Assembly (NCBI GenBank): GCA_043808305.1
Contig: JAZDFB010000028.1
Location: forward strand, 43,918-107,917
Reading direction: 5' to 3'
DNA length: 64,000 bases
From: JBBAAP01 sp043808305
GTDB lineage: Bacteria; Planctomycetota; MHYJ01; JACQXL01
Positions 1 to 7,770 of this stretch are shown here, one piece after another (within the stretch, counting starts at the first letter, position 1; each line of letters begins with the position of its first letter). Made by a program: the position numbers and the translations under genes. The notes below the pieces were generated by a model. That model searched no databases and was not told where the DNA came from. It saw nothing but the letters and a program-made list of their open reading frames with translations.

Positions 1-477
1 ACCTATCAGGTAGAACGTGGCGATAGGCGCCACCGACCTGCCCCGGATTTTGTCGCCGGTCAGGCGGAGCGTTTTGTCCGCCACCTCCGACGCCCAGTTA
101 TCCGATCCGGCGTCAACCTTCTCCTTGAAGGACTTAGCCGGCACGCCGCCGACCTCGGCAAAAGATTTAGTCAGGTTGTTAAACCAGCGATTAAACCTCT
201 TAGCCATATTCTTGGCGTGGGCATTACGGATGCTCTCGGCGGTGCGTCCCCGTTTGGAGACAAACCCGCTCGGCACGTAGGGGCTGTATGCCTTAGAAGC
301 CGGCGTGGACATCTCATTGATGTATGTTCCGTCATCCGGTATCTTGGCCGTCAGACGGTCATACATAATGCCTGCCGCATTCTTAAGGTTATCCCGCCAC
401 CTCGTGGGCATATCACCCGCCGGCTCCCAGGTTACCGGCACGTAGAGCTTCAGCTCAAACTTCTTTACGAATGTCAT
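1..477 (-). CDS. Partial phage-like hypothetical protein (C-terminus outside window)
   Basis: Seen: reading leftward from an ATG at 477 the frame stays open for 159 codons to the window edge, so the C-terminus is missing. It begins MTFVKKFELKLYVPVTWEP and is rich in Lys, Arg and Asn. A purine-rich ribosome site (GAGAGGGGGTGA) lies about 6 bases before the ATG, which fixes the start. The next gene upstream (675-1040) is on the same strand. I recognise no family. Inference: the short same-strand genes with strong ribosome sites resemble the phage-like genes at 30-33 kb, so this may be a virion or accessory phage protein. Confidence 0.6.
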   Translation of the reverse strand, partial: MTFVKKFELKLYVPVTWEPAGDMPTRWRDNLKNAAGIMYDRLTAKIPDDGTYINEMSTPASKAYSPYVPSGFVSKRGRTAESIRNAHAKNMAKRFNRWFNNLTKSFAEVGGVPAKSFKEKVDAGSDNWASEVADKTLRLTGDKIRGRSVAPIATFYLIG

Positions 478-674
478 ATTGTTTCACCCCCTCTCTTAGT
501 GGCTGTTAGTCAGCCCGGCCTGTCAGGGGCGGGATGGCGTTACAGCCAGTTAGATCCCAACAAGCGCAGCTTCGTTGGGACATACTCAATTCACAACTAC
601 GCGTTAACGGTAAGCTCTTGTGCGCTGCAAGGTTACCGGTCTGACTTACTTTGCGTTCTCTGCGGTAAAAATAA

Positions 675-1040
675 TCAATCGCAGATAATGTGTTTATCCG
701 GCATAACCAGGACCGAATGCTCGGCCCACTTACGCAGTTTGGGCATAGCCTGCTCAAAGAGGTTCAGAGCCTCTTCAGGCAGGATACCCAGAACCTTACC
801 GATGTAGGTCAAACTGCGGTCATAGACCGCATATTCCATAACCACCTCGGCCTCCGACTGGGTCAAGGCTCCCTTTTCCACCGCCTTGCGCAGTATCTTC
901 GAGCCCATATAGTTCCACAAACCACTGTTCTCCGGCGGGACCACTGGCGGAACCGCAGTCCTCCCGATGGTTTCGGGAGGATAAATTCCGTCCCGATTAT
1001 TTCGGGGAGACGTCTGCGCCTCATATCTTCCTGGTAGCAT
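675..1040 (-). CDS. Small hypothetical protein with sigma-region-4-like helices
   Basis: 121 residues, ATG at 1040 preceded by AAAGGAG about 10 bases upstream. The N-terminal third (SPRNN...PPETIGRTAVPP) is encoded by two small hairpins of the dispersed CCCGA/TCGGG repeat type, so it looks like inserted repeat sequence. The C-terminal half (LTQSEAEVVMEYAVYDRS followed by IGKVLGILPEEALNLFEQAM) has the spacing of a helix-turn-helix like sigma-70 region 4. Inference: a small DNA-binding or phage regulatory protein transcribed with the gene at 1-477. The assignment is weak. Confidence 0.5.
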   Translation of the reverse strand: MLPGRYEAQTSPRNNRDGIYPPETIGRTAVPPVVPPENSGLWNYMGSKILRKAVEKGALTQSEAEVVMEYAVYDRSLTYIGKVLGILPEEALNLFEQAMPKLRKWAEHSVLVMPDKHIICD

Positions 1041-1585
1041 AGTTTATATGCTCCTTTCTCCGGACAATCTTGTCCGGACACCAATATAAGGTAAACTATG
1101 ACCGGTTACCGGCGGAATTCCGTGCGGATTTTATGGGATTCGCTCTAAGTGCAGATATGGCAATGGGATAACCCGCAAAAATATTGCAGTATTTTTATGG
1201 ATTACGGCCGGGATGACCGGTAACCTAATACCCCGCTTTATTCATATCCCGAAAGCGTTCGGGGGAGCAGTTTATTGTAGCGGGATAACCCGCCGTAAGG
1301 CTCTCGTCCCCCCGAATACTTTCGGGGACTGCGAGACTAACGGTCATCCCGCTGAGCGGGATTCGGGATACCAGATATATCGGGAATGATGCGTTGGTAT
1401 GCTAAAGAGGGCTTATTCTTGAATTAGTAAGATGATTTGTCAGATAAAGCAGATTAAATAGGAAAACTTTCCTTTATAATGCCATTCTACCATATAAGAA
1501 AATATACTATATAAAGAAACATTTCTCTTGACAAGTTATTTCCTATATAGTATACCAGTACCTAAGAAAAGGATATATTACCTAT
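1041..1585. repeat. Non-coding region with several small hairpins and the abiE promoter
   Basis: No convincing gene. It contains hairpins of the dispersed CCCGA...TCGGG family (around 1248-1264 and 1305-1325), a CCGGTTACC/GGTAACC inverted pair near 1098 and 1220, and a GC-to-AT composition change near 1400 that marks the left edge of the AT-rich defence patch. The promoter/operator of the toxin-antitoxin pair lies at its right end. Confidence 0.55.
1503..1556 (+). promoter_or_regulatory. Promoter with 11-bp perfect palindromic operator for the AbiE-like pair
   Basis: Seen: TTGACA at 1528-1533, a 17-base spacer, and TATACC at 1551-1556 as the -10. A perfect inverted repeat, TATACTATATA (1503-1513) and TATATAGTATA (1544-1554), straddles the -35 and covers the -10. 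Known: AbiEi antitoxins autoregulate by binding inverted repeats in their promoters. Inference: this is the operator for the product of 1586-2740. Confidence 0.6.
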
Positions 1586-2740
1586 ATGACAGAACAAGAG
1601 ATTATAGAACGTATTGATAAAGGTGAACCATTTATAGGGATCTCAAACATTCGACTTCGTGGTAAGGTTGAACCACAACCAAAAGGAATTGACCAGAGTG
1701 TTCGGCCTGATTTGGCTATGGGTATTGAATTCAACAATATTCCAATACAAATATATGGGACGATAAAAACACAGGTTACGCCCAAGATTCTCAAAGAAAT
1801 AGGTCTCTGGCTGGCCCGTTTGAATGAAAGCGATCCTAATATTCGGTATGTTTTGATATGCCCATTTCTATCGCCGGAAAGTCAGAAGTATTGCCAGGAA
1901 AATCGGGTTGATTTTATAGACCTATGCGGGAATATATTAATCAGGATACCTGGAAAGGTTTTAATCCAACGATTAAATCAGCCTAATCTTTTTAAAGCTC
2001 CTCAATTGCTCAGAAACCCTTTTTTTGGCGCTTCTTCACGGGTAGCGCGGGTTTTGCTCCAATTCCCAAAACGTGTGTGGACAGTATCTGAAATACAACA
2101 AGAATTAATAGAAGAATCATTTAAACAAGGTCGAGATAAATACTTTCAAATCAGCTTGTCTTCTATTTCTAAAGCAATCAAATCATTGGAAGAAGCATTG
2201 TTAATTCGTCGGGATGGAGTGAAGGTAGTAGTTCCAGAACCCAAACAACTTCTTTTTAATTGGATTGAAAAATACCAAAAGCAATACAGATGGGCGCGTT
2301 ACCCCCGATATAATGGGGCGCAATATGTCGTTGAAGCGTGGAAATGTAATAATCCTTTTGGGTTTGATATTAAGTCATCGGTTCAAGGGTTGCGTAATCA
2401 ATTTCCGAATTTGCAGACCATTGTTACCGGCTCAGCCGCCGCCAGTTTTATCGCACCTTTTGTTAATATAGACCAAATAGATATTTTTATTTTGGATAAT
2501 TATCAACAACAGACCCTGCTTGACTTTACCTCAAATACCAAGCAAGGCAAAGGCCCTGAATTCCTTTTTATTTATCCTTACGACCAGGGCGTGGCGATGT
2601 ATGCCCGCAAGATTGACGACTTGACCGTCGCCTCGGATATCCAAACCTATCTGGACTGTTACGCCCTGGGCGGACGCGATGCCAAACAGGCTGAATATCT
2701 TTTAACCAATATTATAGAAAAGCAATGGAACAAGAAATAA
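1586..2740 (+). CDS. AbiEi-type antitoxin/regulator with REase-like N-terminal domain
   Basis: 384 residues. Residues 1-120 resemble the degenerate restriction-endonuclease fold of long AbiEi-family proteins (RPDLAMGIEF, IYGTIKTQ, then VDFIDLCGNILIRI, the typical DLxGN motif); the catalytic E-x-K is not preserved. Residues 150-215 form a winged helix (VWTVSEIQQELIEES, SLSSISKAIKSLEEALLIRR). The rest matches the AbiEi C-terminal region in character. The ATG at 1586 has AGGA 12 bases upstream. Its end overlaps the next gene by 16 bases, so the two are co-translated. Inference: antitoxin and autorepressor of a type IV toxin-antitoxin or phage-defence pair. The patch is visibly AT-richer than the flanks, suggesting transfer. 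Confidence 0.72.
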   Translation: MTEQEIIERIDKGEPFIGISNIRLRGKVEPQPKGIDQSVRPDLAMGIEFNNIPIQIYGTIKTQVTPKILKEIGLWLARLNESDPNIRYVLICPFLSPESQKYCQENRVDFIDLCGNILIRIPGKVLIQRLNQPNLFKAPQLLRNPFFGASSRVARVLLQFPKRVWTVSEIQQELIEESFKQGRDKYFQISLSSISKAIKSLEEALLIRRDGVKVVVPEPKQLLFNWIEKYQKQYRWARYPRYNGAQYVVEAWKCNNPFGFDIKSSVQGLRNQFPNLQTIVTGSAAASFIAPFVNIDQIDIFILDNYQQQTLLDFTSNTKQGKGPEFLFIYPYDQGVAMYARKIDDLTVASDIQTYLDCYALGGRDAKQAEYLLTNIIEKQWNKK

Positions 2741-3561
2741 TTACTCAACCGCAATTAGGGCATCTGCTGGAACTAATAGGCGAACTCGGTGCCGTTGCTG
2801 ATAATCTGGTTTTAGTCGGCGGACAAGCCGCCAGATTACTGAATATTACAGCACGAGCCACCAAAGATTTTGATTTTGTTCTTAATGTCGTGGCGCTCAG
2901 GGAAATAACCCAGCCTATATCAGATACCCTTACTAAACTTGGTTATCAGGTTGTTGAGAAATCTAAGATGTTCCAGTTCTATAAACAGATTTCGGTTACG
3001 CCTGACCGGCAAATCCGCCTTGAATTTCTGGCTTCGGACAAAGAAAAGCGCACCAAGAAGGGTAATATCCGAATTGATATCCAGAAAGATTTGCATGCCC
3101 GGGCCTGCGCCGGAGCGGAAATCGCCCTGAAAGAGTCAGATTCCATACCAATTTCAGGGACTCTGCCTGACGGAAAAACAGTTCAGGCGCAACTTCGCCT
3201 GATTCGTTCGCATGCCTTATTAATGCTGAAACTCTTCGCAATGGACGAGCGATACAGGAATATCAGGGGCCCAAAAGAATATAAACACGATAGGGAAGAA
3301 GCCCAAATCCATACAGACGATATTGTTCGTATTGTCAGGCACCATATCCAGAATCCAGATTTTAAAGGATTGTTCTGGTCTCAATTCGGCAAGGAACAGG
3401 AATTAGAGAAACGGTCTCGCAATATTATTACCGAATACTTTGCCGACCTAAATGCGCCCGGCATCCAACTCTACCGGGAGTTCCAGCAGGCACAGGGTGC
3501 AGGCAGTATTGATGAAGCAGAGGTTGAACGTGCGTTACGGGAAATAAGATTACTCTTGTAA
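2725..3561 (+). CDS. AbiEii-type nucleotidyltransferase toxin
   Basis: 278 residues. The nucleotidyltransferase signature is visible: VGGQAARLL followed by ATKDFDFVL (GG...D-x-D, residues 31-55). Known: AbiEii toxins of type IV systems are GNTP-binding nucleotidyltransferases that stop growth when the antitoxin AbiEi is lost. The gene starts inside the end of the antitoxin gene (ATG at 2725, 16-base overlap), which is the usual AbiE arrangement. The C-terminal 120 residues (HIQNPDFKGLFWSQFGKEQEL) are helical, with no motif I recognise. It could instead be a housekeeping-like NTase in a non-TA context, but the overlap with an AbiEi-like gene argues against that. Confidence 0.72.
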   Translation: MEQEIITQPQLGHLLELIGELGAVADNLVLVGGQAARLLNITARATKDFDFVLNVVALREITQPISDTLTKLGYQVVEKSKMFQFYKQISVTPDRQIRLEFLASDKEKRTKKGNIRIDIQKDLHARACAGAEIALKESDSIPISGTLPDGKTVQAQLRLIRSHALLMLKLFAMDERYRNIRGPKEYKHDREEAQIHTDDIVRIVRHHIQNPDFKGLFWSQFGKEQELEKRSRNIITEYFADLNAPGIQLYREFQQAQGAGSIDEAEVERALREIRLLL

Positions 3562-3658
3562 AACTAAACCGGCGTTTGTATGATACCGATTTTTATATCC
3601 CTGCCCGTGCTGGAACGGAGCGAGAAGAATTTGTAGAATACGAGATAAGGAAAACGAA

Positions 3659-4468
3659 ATGGTTACAAATAAACCTATTCCTTATATTATAGGGATAAAA
3701 GATATTCCGGCCGCTTTAGAAAGGTTTATAGATTTAGCTGGATTAACCCCCGCCAATATTCCTAATGATTATCCGTTTAAGAGTACTTTTAATTATTATT
3801 TTAAGAACAAATCTAATTGGCCTCAAAATAATCATCCAGAATATGTCCGTCAAACTGTAAGTGATATTTCTCCTTTAATGTTGGTCTATGAGCGTATAAA
3901 AAAATATAAGCCTATAAAGAGATTATTAAAAAGTAATTTTATCCCATCATTTTTATTTGAGGGTGAAGTCGCCTCAAATTATATACGTCGGAGATATCTT
4001 GTAAGATGGCCTTCATTATTGGGACAAGATCCGCCTGATTTAATGGTTTGCAACCCAATCAGTAAAGTGGTTGTAGATATTGAATGTAAAGTAAAAGATA
4101 ACCGGATTTCAAGTAAAGACTTTGACGACTCGGTTAAATCCATGTTTGACTCTTTATCTAAAGGATTACAAAGTCTTAAAAATAGGAGACAATCTAATAA
4201 TATGGCTGTCGTAGCTATTCATTCCCCTAAAGATTTACATTGGAAAAAGTGGTCATCGGATAGTAATGTAAAAAAACGATTATCAAGCCGTTTTAACAAT
4301 AATGAATATAAAATTATATCCGGCATTATTTTCTCTGGCGGTAATGAAATTCTACCGGTAGCTGCTGGAGCAAAAGATTATACTACAAAGTTAATATCTT
4401 TCCGTTCAAATGTAGCGACTCAACCGCTTCCGCAAGGGTTTTTACCCAGCGAAAGTGGTTCTTTATAG
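3659..4468 (+). CDS. Predicted PD-(D/E)XK nuclease
   Basis: 269 residues with an AAGGA ribosome site before ATG 3659. Motif series: FEGEVASNYIRRRY (a conserved Glu on a helix, near 101), DPPDLMV (near 124), then VVDIECKVKD (near 138), giving E...PD...E-x-K, the PD-(D/E)XK active-site pattern. The protein is Lys-rich and Asn-rich and the gene is strongly AT-rich. The last 15 residues (PLPQGFLPSESGSL) come from GC-richer sequence and may be a repeat-derived tail. It sits 97 bases after the AbiE-like pair, so it may belong to the same defence island. Its target is unknown; it could also be a stand-alone restriction-like enzyme. Confidence 0.55.
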   Translation: MVTNKPIPYIIGIKDIPAALERFIDLAGLTPANIPNDYPFKSTFNYYFKNKSNWPQNNHPEYVRQTVSDISPLMLVYERIKKYKPIKRLLKSNFIPSFLFEGEVASNYIRRRYLVRWPSLLGQDPPDLMVCNPISKVVVDIECKVKDNRISSKDFDDSVKSMFDSLSKGLQSLKNRRQSNNMAVVAIHSPKDLHWKKWSSDSNVKKRLSSRFNNNEYKIISGIIFSGGNEILPVAAGAKDYTTKLISFRSNVATQPLPQGFLPSESGSL

Positions 4469-4483
4469 TATAAATCAAGTGAG

Positions 4484-4552
4484 TACGGAATGGGAGGTAT
4501 CTGCCAGTGACAAAGAGGGTATCTACCACCCCCGGATACTCCCTGTTCCGTA
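4484..4552 (+). terminator. Long imperfect hairpin after the nuclease gene
   Basis: TACGGAATGGGAG...TATC pairs with GATACTCCC...TTCCGTA across about 69 bases, 16 bases after the stop at 4468. There is no clear T-run, so it may be a processing or attenuating hairpin rather than a classical intrinsic terminator. Confidence 0.4.
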
Positions 4553-4819
4553 GGTATTGATGGCTAAAAGCGCTGGGCTTGAGAGTTAATAATGCCGGTC
4601 ATTCCGGGAATCAGGTCGGTTGAAAAAAAACACAGATTATGGTTCACCCACAAAGGTGGATCATAATTCACTACGTTCTAACAGCCGAGCTATCGTTTGG
4701 ATTTTGATCACTTTCCTTCACCCTTCAATCCCGGAAAACGGCCTGAAACTGCGTTATATTCGTTCCCAGGGTCAAAAAGGTAGAAAAGTTATCCACAGGG
4801 GGGATAGCCCCCCTCTCTT

Positions 4820-5149
4820 GCCTTACTCTATCATAACCTGTTATTATATAGCCCGCCTGCCGGGACTGCTATACACACCTGTCCTGACTTACTATACCGC
4901 CCCCGGTGATTATATAGCCCGCCTCCCGTGAATTCTATGCACACCTCCGGTGTCTTCCCCTATCACGGCTGGTGGATATATAGCCGGTATCCGGTATCTT
5001 CTATACACACCTCTGGTGATTTACTATACCATCACCGGTGATTATATAGACCGCCTCCCGTGATTTCTATGCACACCCCCCGTGCCTTACCCTATCAGAG
5101 CCTGTGCCTATATAGCCCATACCCGGTATCTTCTATACACACTTGGGGT
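4820..5149. repeat. Tandem array: 15 phased 22-bp units, 5 x 66-bp higher-order repeat
   Basis: Counting from 4820 every unit is exactly 22 bases (15 x 22 = 330). Three monomer types alternate strictly: c (gnnTTACTATAnCa), a (gaTTATATAGCCCGCC) and b (gaaTTCTATGCACACC), so the array is five copies of a 66-bp trimer. Nearly all units end in GGT, CGT or TGT. It is preceded by a GGGGGGATAGCCCCCCT tract. Similar-period arrays with different units occur at 30.65 kb and 54.3-56.3 kb. There are no spacers, so it is not CRISPR, and 22 bp is not a codon multiple, so a monomer cannot encode a fixed peptide. Confidence 0.9.
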
Positions 5150-5216
5150 GGGTAAGTAGCCAATCACCGGTCATCTACCGGAGGCGTATCCGCAAAAAAT
5201 AAGTTGCTGATGTTGG

Positions 5217-5906
5217 TTAAGGTGTGTCTGTATCACTAAATTGGTCTTCTTGCCCCAGCCGAGTGAGGACGAATCTGGTTTTGTATCGCCCGAACTCATT
5301 ATAGTCGTAGAAAGGGTCATCTGCCAGGCCGAAGAACGCCTTGAGCCGTTTCCTGAGTCCGTAGATGGTCTGCTTGGTATGTGAAATTTCCTTAGCGATA
5401 TAGTCTGGGGTGGCCTTGGCTATCTTGGTATCGTCTTCCAGTCCGTCGTAATCGGCGTCACTGTCCGCATTTAGGGGTTGGCGCTTGATGAACCCGGCCC
5501 GGCGCCAGGTCAGTTCGCCCTCGTGCTCGGCCATCCGCTGGAGTATTTCCCAGTATCTGTCCGGTTTCAGGCGGTCGCGGCAGAGCTTGTTGTTAAAACC
5601 CATCTCCACAAAGTTAAACCGGTGCGGCTTGCCCTGAGTATTCCCGAAGGGCTTCATCACCTTACCCCGAAACGAGACCAGAATAAACGTATCGGACATT
5701 TTGACAACCACATCAGTCCATTTAGCGCCATCAGGCAGGGTAAATTTCGGCTGTGGTTTGGCCGGTAGCATCGGCGACTGGGTCGGGCCGGAATTCAGGA
5801 ATCCCTTCAGTAAACCTTCTATCCGGTCTAACCTGTCGCAGACTTCTTTGAAACAATCAGAATTATTCAAAGGTTTTAGTTCTTTATAGAATCCTTTACG
5901 TGCCAT
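5217..5906 (-). CDS. Hypothetical protein with C-terminal winged-helix (OmpR-like) domain
   Basis: 229 residues. The first 40 residues contain a short amphipathic helix (CFKEVCDRLDRIEGLLKGF). The last 70 (ATPDYIAKEISHTKQTIYGL, RKRLKAFFGL, DDPF, YKTRFVL) look like the DNA-binding winged helix found at the C-terminus of OmpR-type regulators and SARP proteins, without any receiver domain. The middle (TDVVVKMSDTFILVSFRGK, RPDRYWEILQRMA) is unassigned. It is a single gene flanked by non-coding DNA. Inference: a DNA-binding regulator whose signal domain is unknown. Confidence 0.6.
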   Translation of the reverse strand: MARKGFYKELKPLNNSDCFKEVCDRLDRIEGLLKGFLNSGPTQSPMLPAKPQPKFTLPDGAKWTDVVVKMSDTFILVSFRGKVMKPFGNTQGKPHRFNFVEMGFNNKLCRDRLKPDRYWEILQRMAEHEGELTWRRAGFIKRQPLNADSDADYDGLEDDTKIAKATPDYIAKEISHTKQTIYGLRKRLKAFFGLADDPFYDYNEFGRYKTRFVLTRLGQEDQFSDTDTP

Positions 5907-6089
5907 ATATTAATTATTAATTCTTACAAATACTTGCCGCTAATTTACTGCTATTATACATCTTCCTGCAATATCTTGCACATGAGACTGCTGAATGTTC
6001 TCAATCCCCCGATTGAGCGATGCCCAATATGTCCACATCTTTTTATTGACAAAACTTAAGAATTATAAAAATAGTTTTTTTCACATCTA

Positions 6090-6176
6090 TGTAAGCGGAT
6101 TAAACGGATTAATCAGATAGCGAAACATCCCGTTAGGGATAAATCAGCTCTATCTGTTAAATCCGCTTACTCTTTC
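6090..6176. repeat. Dispersed inverted repeat (GTAAGCGGATT family)
   Basis: GTAAGCGGATTAAACGGATT near 6091 pairs with CTATCTGTTAAATCCGCTTAC ending near 6171. Related palindromes occur at 25592-25648 and inside the coding sequence at 21716-21768. The copy overlaps the 3' end of the TPR gene at 6157. Confidence 0.6.
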
Positions 6177-7491
6177 CGGTTGTTATTTTCAGCAATTCCC
6201 GGGCCGTTTGGCGGACGGATTTGACGTCTTCCAACTGGCCGTAAACGCCTATGAGCATGGTGTAATTCGCCGCCATAAGCCCTTTGTCTTTTATTTTAAC
6301 GGCGAGTTTGAGCGAGTCCAGATGCATCTTTTTGGCATTGCCATAACTGCAGAGACCGCTATAAACTATACCCGAATGGAAACAACAACGGGCCATAGCC
6401 AGCCAATCGCGGTTGGCTTCGTAGATTTTTAGCGCCGCCTGGTAAGCGGCCAGAGCCGCCCTTAAATCGCTATTGCGCCGGTAGGTCGCGCCCAGGTTAT
6501 AATGGGCCGGCGCATAATCGGGTTTCAGCTCTATCGCCCGGCGATACGAGGCGATGGCGTCGTCCAGCCTGTTTTTGCGCTCCAGGACACAGCCTAAATC
6601 GTAATGCGCCAGATAGTTGGTCGGATGGCCCTGGACCAGTTTTCGGTAGACCTCTTCGGCCTGTTCCAGCAAACCCTTGTCCAAAAAGACCCGGGCCAGG
6701 CTCATCTGGACATCAATGTCAGCCGGCGCTAACTCGGCGGCTTTCTGATAATACTCTGCGGCTTTGTCCAGTTGCTTTTTGCGGTAATAGACGCTGGCTA
6801 AATTTACATAAGTCAGGTAGTCATTCGGGGCGAGTTCAATGCTTTTCCGGTAGGCGTTCAACGCCATAGCAAATTTGCCCTGGTCCGAATAGGCCTTGCC
6901 TAAATTGGTGTAGGCCGGGTGATAATCCGGGTTGAGCCGGATGACCTGTGAAAATGTTTTGACGGCCTCGTCTAACTTACCCAGTTTACCCAGAACAATG
7001 CCCAGGCTGTTAAGCGCATCCGGGTAATCGGGTTTGAGCGTCAGGGCGTTGCGGAAATAGTCCAGCGCCCGCCGGAGCGTATCAGGTTTGTTTTGGCCGG
7101 ACAGCTCCAGCCCTAAATTATAATGTGTCACGGCCAGGTCGGGTTTAAGGCTAATGGCCTTTTCATAGAAGGATATGGCCAGCTTTTTATCGTTTTTCCG
7201 GGCCACGGCATTACCCAGGTTATTATAAGCCAGGGCAGACTGGTCGCCCAGACCCAAATCCAGCGCCTTTTTATATGCTACGATAGACTGGTCAATATTG
7301 CCCTGGTCAAACAAAGCGATGCCCAGGTTATAGTGGGCCGCGGCCCAGTCCGGCGCCAGTTTAATAGCTTGGCGGAAAGCGGTTAGGGCGTTATCAACCA
7401 TACCCTGCTCTGCAAATTTAAGTCCCTGGTCAAAATGGTTCTGAGCCTCGGAATTATTATTGTCCAGAGCTGGCGTATAATTTTCTGGCAT
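6157..7491 (-). CDS. Tetratricopeptide repeat protein
   Basis: 444 residues, almost entirely TPR. About ten 34-residue repeats are visible from residue 14 (for example AHYNLGIALFDQGNIDQSI, AYNNLGNAVARKNDKKLA, THYNLGLELSGQNK, YVNLASVYYRKKQLDKAAEY), ending with a more divergent block (CCFHSGIVYSGLCSYGNAKK) and a basic tail GKSKRI. There is no signal peptide or membrane segment, so it is probably cytoplasmic. The ATG at 7491 has AAAGGA 8-9 bases upstream. TPR arrays form protein-binding solenoids; the partner cannot be told. The repeats resemble those fused to the two kinases at 43.8 and 48.6 kb. Confidence 0.85.
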   Translation of the reverse strand: MPENYTPALDNNNSEAQNHFDQGLKFAEQGMVDNALTAFRQAIKLAPDWAAAHYNLGIALFDQGNIDQSIVAYKKALDLGLGDQSALAYNNLGNAVARKNDKKLAISFYEKAISLKPDLAVTHYNLGLELSGQNKPDTLRRALDYFRNALTLKPDYPDALNSLGIVLGKLGKLDEAVKTFSQVIRLNPDYHPAYTNLGKAYSDQGKFAMALNAYRKSIELAPNDYLTYVNLASVYYRKKQLDKAAEYYQKAAELAPADIDVQMSLARVFLDKGLLEQAEEVYRKLVQGHPTNYLAHYDLGCVLERKNRLDDAIASYRRAIELKPDYAPAHYNLGATYRRNSDLRAALAAYQAALKIYEANRDWLAMARCCFHSGIVYSGLCSYGNAKKMHLDSLKLAVKIKDKGLMAANYTMLIGVYGQLEDVKSVRQTARELLKITTGKSKRI

Positions 7492-7770
7492 AAAACCGTC
7501 CTTTCACGCGAAATAGATTTATCAGGTTACCCGCTGATGTACCCCCGACGGAATAGTCGGGATAAGACCCAGTATGTCACTCTGTTCCTACTGGCTCTAA
7601 ATAACTCCCTTTGGTCGAAGCGGTACTAACCGCCTAATCTTCTTTTCCTTGAATTATATTAAGGCATTTTAGCCGGAAGTGTCAATTTATATTCGCCAGT
7701 ATACAGGATACAGTATGCAGTTCATTATATTATTTGACGGCGGGCGCGATATGTGTTATCCCATTATGCG

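Larger units (their letters stand above)
4469..5216. other. Gene-free region holding a hairpin and a 22-bp array
   Basis: No supported coding sequence. It holds the 4484-4552 hairpin, a purine/C-rich tract (GGGGGGATAGCCCCCCT at about 4799-4816) and the 15-unit tandem array at 4820-5149. The open frame across 4620-4931 runs through repeat DNA with no ribosome site. Confidence 0.6.

Noticed and set aside
217..807. 196-residue plus-strand frame at the left edge
   Set aside because: Lies opposite the better supported minus-strand genes at 1-477 and 675-1040, with no ribosome site.
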